Of a stretch of 64,000 nt of DNA, positions 57,575 through 64,000 are shown piece after piece. Numbering within the stretch: position 1 is the first letter of the stretch; every line of letters begins with the position of its first letter. The notes under the pieces were generated by a model, which worked only from the letters and a program-made list of their open reading frames with translations, searched no databases and was not told the DNA's origin. The stretch lies in NCBI RefSeq assembly GCF_001466725.1, contig NZ_CP013650.1, positions 744,001 to 808,000 of the forward strand. The letters are read 5' to 3'. This stretch comes from Lacimicrobium alkaliphilum. GTDB taxonomy: Bacteria > Pseudomonadota > Gammaproteobacteria > Enterobacterales > Alteromonadaceae. The position numbers were made by a program, and so were the translations under genes.

Positions 57575-57945
57575 CAGTTAATCAGATTAGGAACAACGAG
57601 ACTGAACACCGGTATAGGTGCCTGAAAGGTGTTGCCGTCAGCACTTTGCATTTCATAGTAACCCTGCATAGTGCCTACAGGTGTATCCAGAATCGCGCCG
57701 CTGCTGTATTCGTAGCATTCGTCTGGCGCGATAACCGGCTGTTTTCCTACCACTCCCGCACCTCTGACCTCGGTTTTTTTACCGTCAGCATCGGTGATCA
57801 GCCAATAACGGTTCAGAAGTTGTACAGCTTCCCGTCCACAGTTTTCAATGCTGATATGGTAGGCGAAAGCATATTTCTGTTGAGCCGGGTTAGAACTCTC
57901 AGCAAGATGCTGGCTCGTTACCCGGATGCGGATTGCCTCACTCAT
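57574..57945 (-). CDS. apaG: ApaG, FN3-like protein
   Basis: A 123-residue protein with the ApaG/DUF525 beta-sandwich: FAYHISIENCGREAVQLLNRYW and GAILDTPVGTMQGYYEM. The function is not settled; it has been linked to phosphate or nucleotide binding. It lies 3 bp after rsmA and overlaps apaH by one base. Confidence 0.95.
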   Translation of the reverse strand: MSEAIRIRVTSQHLAESSNPAQQKYAFAYHISIENCGREAVQLLNRYWLITDADGKKTEVRGAGVVGKQPVIAPDECYEYSSGAILDTPVGTMQGYYEMQSADGNTFQAPIPVFSLVVPNLIN

Positions 57946-57948
57946 TTG

Positions 57949-58755
57949 TCAGTCCCCTGATGAATTCTGAATGACATTGGCCAGCGTGGCGAAGTCAGTC
58001 AGAGAGAGTGTCTCTGCTCTGGCTTCCGGATTCAAGCCAAGGGCGCTGATTTGTTCTTCATCAAGCAAGGTTTTCAGGCTGTTGCGGATGGTTTTGCGTC
58101 GCTGATTAAAAGCCTGTGCGCAAACCTGATTCAGTCGCTGGGCACTGTTCACCTTCACCGGTTTGTCAGTGTAGGGAAGCAGCCTGACTACTGCGGAGTC
58201 TACCTTGGGCGCAGGTTTAAACGCGCCCGGTGGTACTTCCAGTACCGGCAATACCTGACAGTGGTATTGGGTCATCACCGACAGCCGGCCATAATCTTTG
58301 CTGCCCGGGGCCGCCGCCATGCGTTTAACCACTTCTTTTTGCAGCATAAAATGCATATCACTGATGTGCTCTGCGAAGCTGAACAGATGAAATAACAGCG
58401 GCGTAGAGATATTGTAAGGCAGATTGCCAAACACCCTCAGCGGCTTTTCTCTGTCAGCGAGGGAGGCAAAATCAAATTTCATCGCATCGGCTTCGATGAT
58501 ATTCAGCTTCGAAGCAATAAAAGGGTGGCTTCGTAAGCGGGCAGCCAGATCTCTGTCCAGTTCGACCACTGTCAGTTTGTCAGTCTGATCACAGACCGGC
58601 TCGGTTAAGGCGCCCAGACCCGGACCAATTTCAACCAGGTTTTCACCCGGCTGCGGATTGATGGCGTCAATAATGGATGAGATGACATAGGGATCGTGCA
58701 GGAAATTCTGACCGAAACGTTTTCTTGCGGTATGGCCGAGGTGTTTTTTGCTCAT
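57949..58755 (-). CDS. rsmA: 16S rRNA dimethyladenosine transferase
   Basis: A 268-residue methyltransferase (KsgA) that dimethylates two adjacent adenosines near the 3' end of 16S rRNA. The SAM motif reads [14 protein letters not shown] and the catalytic motif IV is [10 protein letters not shown]. It starts [21 protein letters not shown]. Its ATG overlaps the pdxA stop by 4 bp (ATGA). Confidence 0.97.
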   Translation of the reverse strand: MSKKHLGHTARKRFGQNFLHDPYVISSIIDAINPQPGENLVEIGPGLGALTEPVCDQTDKLTVVELDRDLAARLRSHPFIASKLNIIEADAMKFDFASLADREKPLRVFGNLPYNISTPLLFHLFSFAEHISDMHFMLQKEVVKRMAAAPGSKDYGRLSVMTQYHCQVLPVLEVPPGAFKPAPKVDSAVVRLLPYTDKPVKVNSAQRLNQVCAQAFNQRRKTIRNSLKTLLDEEQISALGLNPEARAETLSLTDFATLANVIQNSSGD

Positions 58756-59741
58756 CGCCGGGCTCCGGCCATTTCAATGGCTTTTTGCAGGGCCAACCTG
58801 AAACTACCGGTATCGGCATTACCGCTACCAGCCAGATCCAGAGCAGTACCATGATCCACGGAAGTGCGGATAAAGGGCAGACCCAGAGTAATGTTAACGG
58901 CAGCACCGAAGCCTTTATATTTAAGTACCGGCAGGCCCTGATCATGATACATGGCGAGTACCGCATCGGCCTGTTCGAGATACTTAGGCTGGAAAATGGT
59001 GTCAGCCGGCAAGGGGCCGGTCAGATCCAGACCTTCCGCCCTGAGCCTTTCCAGTGATGGAATGATCACATCCAGCTCTTCGGTGCCAAGGTGTCCACCT
59101 TCACCGGCATGGGGGTTCAATCCACACACAAAAATCCTGGGATGGGGAATATTAAATTTGGACTTGAGATCTTCATGCACAATACGGATGACTTTATGCA
59201 ACCGCGCTTCAGTAATGGCTTTGGATACATAGGCCAGCGGAATATGCGTGGTGGCCAGCACCACCCGCAACCCTTCAGTGGCGAGCATCATGACGACGTC
59301 GGCGATATTGGCCTGATGGGCGAAATACTCAGTATGACCACTGAATGAAATACCAGCCTGATTAATAATGCCTTTATGCACCGGGCCGGTGACCACCGCA
59401 TCGAATTCACCACTGAGATTCTTAACACTGGCCTGACGCAGGGTTTCCACCACATACTGACCATTGCCCTGATCCAGTTGCCCGGGAATCACTGTGTTGG
59501 CCACGGGGATATCCTGGATATAGGCTTGCCCGGGCTGTTGCAACTCATGCTGCGTTTCAGAGTAGGGTAGTAGTGTCAGCGGCAGGTCCAGAGCTTTCGC
59601 TCTTTGCAGCAACATCTCCTGGCTGGCAAAAAGCACCAGCTGAGCGTCCCATTGTTGTTGCAATAAGGTGATGATCAGATCCGGGCCAATACCGGCAGGC
59701 TCACCCGGAGTAATGGCGATACGCAGAGGTCTGTCACTCAA
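58752..59741 (-). CDS. pdxA: 4-hydroxythreonine-4-phosphate dehydrogenase
   Basis: A 329-residue enzyme of pyridoxal-phosphate synthesis. It starts [15 protein letters not shown] and holds the family motif GHTEYFA near residue 137 and the later [16 protein letters not shown] with metal-binding His. It is coupled to rsmA by a 4-bp overlap and lies 6 bp after surA. Confidence 0.96.
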   Translation of the reverse strand: MSDRPLRIAITPGEPAGIGPDLIITLLQQQWDAQLVLFASQEMLLQRAKALDLPLTLLPYSETQHELQQPGQAYIQDIPVANTVIPGQLDQGNGQYVVETLRQASVKNLSGEFDAVVTGPVHKGIINQAGISFSGHTEYFAHQANIADVVMMLATEGLRVVLATTHIPLAYVSKAITEARLHKVIRIVHEDLKSKFNIPHPRIFVCGLNPHAGEGGHLGTEELDVIIPSLERLRAEGLDLTGPLPADTIFQPKYLEQADAVLAMYHDQGLPVLKYKGFGAAVNITLGLPFIRTSVDHGTALDLAGSGNADTGSFRLALQKAIEMAGARR

Positions 59742-59747
59742 AGCCTG

Positions 59748-61037
59748 TTACTCCAGCACTTCGATATAGGCGCTGTCGCGCATTTCCCGCAACCAGTCAT
59801 CGGTTTCTTCGGCAAACTTACGGTTAAACAACAGTCGATAAGCCTTTTCTTCCTGAACCTTATCGGTGACATCCCCAATCCGTCTGTCCAGTAACTGAAC
59901 AATGTGCCAGCCATGAGATGAGCGGAAGGGTTGACTTATCTGATCTTTCTCAAGGTTTTCCAGTGCCTCTTTGAAAGCGGGCACATAAGCACTGGGATCT
60001 GACCAGCCCAGCTCACCACCTTTGAGGGCAGAACCGGGATCGGCTGAGTGCTCTTTAGCCAGTTCAGCAAAATCCGCCTCGCCGGCAAGAATCTGTTGTC
60101 TGAATTCTTCCAGCATCTTTTTTGCCCGCTCTTCACTGAGGATCACTGTGGGCTTAATCAGAATATGGCGAGAGTTAACTTCAACGATTTCTACCTGCTC
60201 AATGCCTTTAAGATCCATCACCTTGAGGATATGAAATCCGGCGCCGCTGCGAATCGGACCAATCAGTTCGCCGGTTTTTTTGTCCTGTACGGCCTCAGCG
60301 AAAAGGGTAGGCATGGCGTTGATATTCATCCAGCCCATATCGCCGCCTTCAAGGGCTTTGGCACCGGACGAAGATGCAATGGCAATTTTCGCAAAATCTG
60401 AGCCGTTATTGAGCAATTCCAGCACCTTGTCAGCCCTGTCTCTGGCGCTTTCGATATCTTCTTCTGTTGGCTCGGGAGGAAAACCGATCAGAATATGACC
60501 AAGTCGATATTCCGCCTGTTCAAGGCCCTGTTGTTGCATCAGTCTTACCAGGCTTTCCACTTCCTGAGGCGTGATATAGACCCGACGGCGAACATTGGCC
60601 CGGCGTACTTCACCGGTAATCAGTTCGCGGCGAACCTCTTCACGGTAGCTGTCATAGCTTACCCCCTCTGCGGCAAGGCTGGCCCTGAGTTGTTCCACTG
60701 TGGCACCCTCGCTTTCGGCGATACTGGCAATGGTTTGTTCCAGTTGCGGATCGCTGACCTGGATCCCCATACGTTCCGCCATCTGCATTTGCAAACTGGT
60801 CAGAATAAGACGTTCTGTGGCCTGGGTACGTACCGCCTGATCTGATGGCAGATCCTGGCCAGAGGCAACGGCATTACGTTTAACCGATTCGACCAGTTCC
60901 TGGATCTCACTTTCCAGCACCACACCCTGGTCAACAATGACTGCGACACGATCGAGTTCCTGAGGTTGACTGCTTACAGCAGCCGGGAAAAACAGTAAAA
61001 AGCATAGTACAGCGTTTAGTTTCATATTCGACTTCAT
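59748..61037 (-). CDS. surA: Periplasmic chaperone SurA
   Basis: A 429-residue outer-membrane-protein chaperone, the length of the E. coli protein. A signal peptide (ending AAVSSQP) is followed by the N-terminal chaperone domain (LDRVAVIVDQGVVLESEIQE) and two parvulin PPIase domains (LGHILIGFP near 190, SRHILIKPT near 300, each with GGDMGW or GGELGW). The ATG at 61037 was chosen; an in-frame ATG lies four codons later and a long upstream extension to 61130 gives no signal peptide. It supports LptD assembly, whose gene is just upstream. Confidence 0.95.
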   Translation of the reverse strand: MKSNMKLNAVLCFLLFFPAAVSSQPQELDRVAVIVDQGVVLESEIQELVESVKRNAVASGQDLPSDQAVRTQATERLILTSLQMQMAERMGIQVSDPQLEQTIASIAESEGATVEQLRASLAAEGVSYDSYREEVRRELITGEVRRANVRRRVYITPQEVESLVRLMQQQGLEQAEYRLGHILIGFPPEPTEEDIESARDRADKVLELLNNGSDFAKIAIASSSGAKALEGGDMGWMNINAMPTLFAEAVQDKKTGELIGPIRSGAGFHILKVMDLKGIEQVEIVEVNSRHILIKPTVILSEERAKKMLEEFRQQILAGEADFAELAKEHSADPGSALKGGELGWSDPSAYVPAFKEALENLEKDQISQPFRSSHGWHIVQLLDRRIGDVTDKVQEEKAYRLLFNRKFAEETDDWLREMRDSAYIEVLE

Positions 61038-61131
61038 TAGTTTGTAATTCTCCGGATCCTGATCGCCGCCCAGCTTGCCCACTTTTACGCTGTGGTCAAG
61101 GGTAAAGTGCATGGCGACCAGACCGACCATA

Positions 61132-63345
61132 TCAATTATTCAAAAAATAGGGATGCCGATATCCGAACAGCCCTTCATTTAACAGGGATCTGGCCGAATC
61201 TTTGCCACCAAATCCTCTAAATACAAATTGTAATGCGATACCTGACTCGAACTCATCGCTACTCTGTTCACCCAGAGCGTCAAATCTGTTACTGAGATAC
61301 CGCTGGGCGACAAATTGCAGTGCCCAGCAACAGGACTGATATTGTACACCGGTGAAACTCTCAATGGTCCTGTTGCTTGACAAGTCTTTATACCAGCGTC
61401 CTACCCAGTGCCAGTTTTTTGTTATTGGCCAGCTCGCCGTCAACCCTACCTGATCGATCTCGTTACCGGAAATATCCCGCACATAGCGATGGTTTAATTG
61501 TATTAGCTTGTCATCTGCCAGTTTGTAGTCCAGCGACAGGTTACTGCGTTCAACCCGTTGATTCACAGATGAAAGTTGAATCTGTGAGCGTACAAACCAC
61601 TTTGAGCTGATGCGCCAGTCCAGTTCGGCCGCCAGCGCCGATCTGTCTTCATCCCGGATGTTGTCGCGCAGGCGGGTGTCACCGATATAGAATATCTGTC
61701 CCAGACTGAGACGCAATTGTTCAATGTCATTGTCATCCAGCAACCTGGTGGTCAGACCCAGAGTAAACTGGTTAGAGTCACTGATGCGATCCAGTCCGGT
61801 AAATTCCTGACCACGAAATAAGCCGATGTAATCATTCAGTAATCTGCTGGTGTCGTAACGTCCGATCTGCTGCTGATTCTGATAGCTGGTATACAGATAC
61901 TGCATTTTTGGTTCCAGTGTCTGAGTCATCTGATCGCCAAAAAGTTCTATTTGTCGTTCAAAGTTTATTGCCCCATAAAGCCGGCCTCGTCCGAGAGTAC
62001 GACTGACAGATTCATCCAGCGTTGATCCTTCGGGCAGAGACTGACGATAAAATGTCTGCAACAGAGTACCCTCTGCGATAAATTCCCCCCAACTGTTGTG
62101 CAAGGGCAGGCTCAGAGTTGGTGCGAGATGCAGGCGGGTTGCTGATGGGCTGTCTTGCTCGCCATTTTCAAAATGGGCCAGTTCGGAATCAAATCTGAAC
62201 CTGAGCAGCGAGGTCAGATCCTGATGATAATCCAGCTTCAGCTCCGGAATAGCACGGTAACTGTTTGGGTGGTTACCAATGATTTCGAAATCCCGTATCT
62301 GTGCCGAAAAATTAAGCTTGTCCGAGAAGTACCAGAGTTGCAGATTCTGATTCAGGTGTGTATCGGCTCTGTTGTAAAAGTCTGAGCCCAGATCGACGAT
62401 ATAGTTGTCGTCGCTGAGGCCATTGATCTCGGCGCTTACCTGCCAGTTTTCTGATAACTGTCCCTGATGCACAAAACGATAAAAATAACGGGCTTCGTCG
62501 AGATCACTGCGACGGTCATCATGGAGATATTCGAGATCAAGCTGGCCATTGTGAGATTGGGTCAGATATCTGAATTCAGTTTTTAATTGCAGGCCCCGGT
62601 CTGACATCAGGCGCGGAGAGAATGTGGCATCGTAATTGGGGGCAATATTCCAGTAATAGGGCTGTTCAAAGGCAACACCGACCCTATCCGAGCTGGAAAG
62701 GGTCGGGAATAACAGACCAGTCTGGCGCTGTTCAGAGACCGGGAAGCTGAAATAGGGGAGGTATAGTATTGGTATACCACCCAGATAAAAACGAGTATTT
62801 CTTGCTTCGCCCCAGATTTCATCGGGCGCCAGCGTAATGCTGCTGGCTTTTATTAACCAGTCTTCCTGACCTGCGGGACAAGTGGTAAAACTGACCTCTT
62901 CCAGAGCAATTCCATACTGGTTGCTGATATCGATATGTTCTGCCTGACCACGGCCGACAAAGCCGAGCATCTGATATTCGGTGTTATCAAGTGACAGGCT
63001 ACCGGACGCCAGATCCAGGCCCATGTTGTCGCTGGTGATATAAATCTGGTTGTCAGTAAAGGCGATATCACCGCTGGCTCTGAGCTGACGGGCGGTTTTG
63101 TCTATCAGGGCCTGCTGAGCCCTGATATTGCCCTGTTTGCTTTGAATTTCCACATTCCCACTGAATTCTGCAAGCTTATCCTGTTGTATCTGCGCTTCTT
63201 TGGCCTTGACTCTGATGTCATTATTGCCTGGCAGAGCCTGACTACTGACCGACAATTCCGGGGGCACTAAACATAACTCTGTCTCTGCCCAGACGGCAGT
63301 ACAAAACAGCCCCAGAGGCAATAATGTAAAACGGGATAATTTCAT
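61132..63345 (-). CDS. lptD: LPS-assembly protein LptD
   Basis: A 737-residue outer-membrane protein that, with LptE, inserts lipopolysaccharide into the outer leaflet. A signal peptide ends near AVWAETELC; the N-terminal OstA beta-jellyroll (VKAKEAQIQQDKLAEFSGNV) is followed by the large barrel. Two conserved Cys pairs (early ELCLVPP, and late QSCCWALQF) are the disulphide-forming residues of the family. The start at 63345 (MKLSRFTLLPLG) was preferred to 63375. It leads the operon with surA and is divergent from djlA. Confidence 0.94.
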   Translation of the reverse strand: MKLSRFTLLPLGLFCTAVWAETELCLVPPELSVSSQALPGNNDIRVKAKEAQIQQDKLAEFSGNVEIQSKQGNIRAQQALIDKTARQLRASGDIAFTDNQIYITSDNMGLDLASGSLSLDNTEYQMLGFVGRGQAEHIDISNQYGIALEEVSFTTCPAGQEDWLIKASSITLAPDEIWGEARNTRFYLGGIPILYLPYFSFPVSEQRQTGLLFPTLSSSDRVGVAFEQPYYWNIAPNYDATFSPRLMSDRGLQLKTEFRYLTQSHNGQLDLEYLHDDRRSDLDEARYFYRFVHQGQLSENWQVSAEINGLSDDNYIVDLGSDFYNRADTHLNQNLQLWYFSDKLNFSAQIRDFEIIGNHPNSYRAIPELKLDYHQDLTSLLRFRFDSELAHFENGEQDSPSATRLHLAPTLSLPLHNSWGEFIAEGTLLQTFYRQSLPEGSTLDESVSRTLGRGRLYGAINFERQIELFGDQMTQTLEPKMQYLYTSYQNQQQIGRYDTSRLLNDYIGLFRGQEFTGLDRISDSNQFTLGLTTRLLDDNDIEQLRLSLGQIFYIGDTRLRDNIRDEDRSALAAELDWRISSKWFVRSQIQLSSVNQRVERSNLSLDYKLADDKLIQLNHRYVRDISGNEIDQVGLTASWPITKNWHWVGRWYKDLSSNRTIESFTGVQYQSCCWALQFVAQRYLSNRFDALGEQSSDEFESGIALQFVFRGFGGKDSARSLLNEGLFGYRHPYFLNN

Positions 63346-63577
63346 AAAGGCGCGGACGATGCTCGATAAACCCATCAGTGGCGAAAAGGCAATTTTAAGG
63401 GTTTCAGCCTGTTTTACCAGTAATATACCGAAGTTAGGTTAAAGTAGCGGATTTCACAGTCCTGCAATGATGGATAACTGGCACAGGGAAATTGGCGTCA
63501 GGAGAACTGATTGGGTATATTAGCCGCCGCAGTCAGTGGTGTGTTTGCACTTAAGCATTATCGTTAAGGAATCTTAT

Positions 63578-64000
63578 ATGCCCATTTGGGGAAAGGTGCT
63601 CGGTACTTTCTTTGGTTTTATGTTTGGTCGCATTCCTGGCGCCATCCTCGGTTTTATCGTCGGCCATTTGTTTGATCGTGGTTACAGCCAGGATTTTAAT
63701 CAGATGGGCGGTTTCGGGCGTTTTTTTGGCAAAGCCGACGATCTTAAGCGCCAGGCGGTATTCTTTCATGCCCTGTTTTCCTGCATGGGTCATGTAGCCA
63801 AAGCCAATGGTCAGGTGACCAGCGACGAGATTAAGATGGCTACGGCGCTGATGGATCAAATGGGCCTGAGCGGAGAAACCCGCAGCGAAGCCCAGCAGGC
63901 TTTCAGAGAGGGTAAAGCCGCAGATTTCCCCTTAAAACAAACCTTGCAGGAATTTCATCAGTCCTGCCATGGCCGCCGGGACATATTGCAGGTGTTTCTT
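63578..64000 (+). CDS. djlA: Co-chaperone DjlA, 5' part
   Basis: The first 141 residues of a membrane-anchored J-domain protein, cut by the window end. It starts MPIWGKVLGTFFGFMFG with a single glycine-rich N-terminal helix, the dimerising membrane anchor of DjlA, followed by the TerB-like region (FFHALFSCMGHVAKANGQV). The C-terminal J domain is beyond the window. TAAGGA lies eight bases before the ATG. Divergent from lptD, as in E. coli. Confidence 0.93.
   Translation, partial: MPIWGKVLGTFFGFMFGRIPGAILGFIVGHLFDRGYSQDFNQMGGFGRFFGKADDLKRQAVFFHALFSCMGHVAKANGQVTSDEIKMATALMDQMGLSGETRSEAQQAFREGKAADFPLKQTLQEFHQSCHGRRDILQVFL

Overview
The window reads as chromosomal DNA of a marine or brackish gammaproteobacterium of the order Alteromonadales, close to Alteromonadaceae. 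This is inferred from protein character, from the argR/mdh divergent pair, from rplU-rpmA-obgE next to ispB, and from the block lptD-surA-pdxA-rsmA-apaG-apaH divergent from djlA. No rRNA, tRNA, CRISPR array, prophage or complete insertion sequence was seen. About 53 protein genes are supported; most are housekeeping or envelope genes.

Layout. 187-8836: a YcaD-like MFS transporter, a DUF4382 lipoprotein, a candidate sigma-54-driven small RNA, a GbsR/MarR regulator in an overlapping operon with cytochrome bd oxidase (cydA carries a one-base frameshift), a Tsx-like porin with a periplasmic solute-binding protein, and a PNPOx-like flavoprotein. 8937-15558: a MocR regulator divergent from the flavoprotein, an RND efflux pair, and DCC/DUF3429 genes. 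15581-29989: a large periplasmic-propeller diguanylate cyclase, pyrC, a solute-binding protein, a bacterial voltage-gated sodium channel, dbpA, an ABC exporter, two M28 peptidases, a TPR lipoprotein and outer-membrane phospholipase A. 30088-34673: glnK-amtB with a sigma-54 promoter and paired NtrC-like sites, gamma-glutamyltransferase, and a DyP-type peroxidase homologue that has lost both distal catalytic residues. 34873-39228: an apparent four-gene nucleotide-scavenging operon (udk, nupC, a 2-oxoglutarate/Fe(II) oxygenase, a PafA-like phosphatase). 39364-45819: a pair of membrane-anchored sensor-like proteins, an Oar-like TonB-dependent receptor and a secreted endonuclease/exonuclease/phosphatase-fold enzyme. 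45917-51388: argR, mdh, a frameshifted Tat-exported amidohydrolase, an isochorismatase-like hydrolase preceded by a possible coupled 36-residue ORF, and ispB. 51649-64000: rplU-rpmA-obgE-folA, a repeat-rich spacer, a chemoreceptor, the apaH-to-lptD operon and the start of djlA.

How the genes work together. The clearest functional sets are: nitrogen sensing and ammonium uptake (glnK-amtB); extracellular nucleotide dephosphorylation, nucleoside import and phosphorylation (PafA-like, NupC, Udk) with an unexplained oxygenase inside the set; outer-membrane biogenesis (surA, lptD); and respiration by a cyanide-insensitive-type bd oxidase under a GbsR-family regulator.

Non-coding content. The most interesting items are a structured intergenic transcript candidate at 2740-2857 whose promoter nearly duplicates the glnK sigma-54 promoter, a perfect 23-bp inverted repeat between convergent genes at 45818-45917, a 51-bp tandem hairpin repeat after mdh, and dispersed CAGAGRC-type palindromic repeats at three places. 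All assignments come from reading the sequence and recalled family knowledge; no searches were run.
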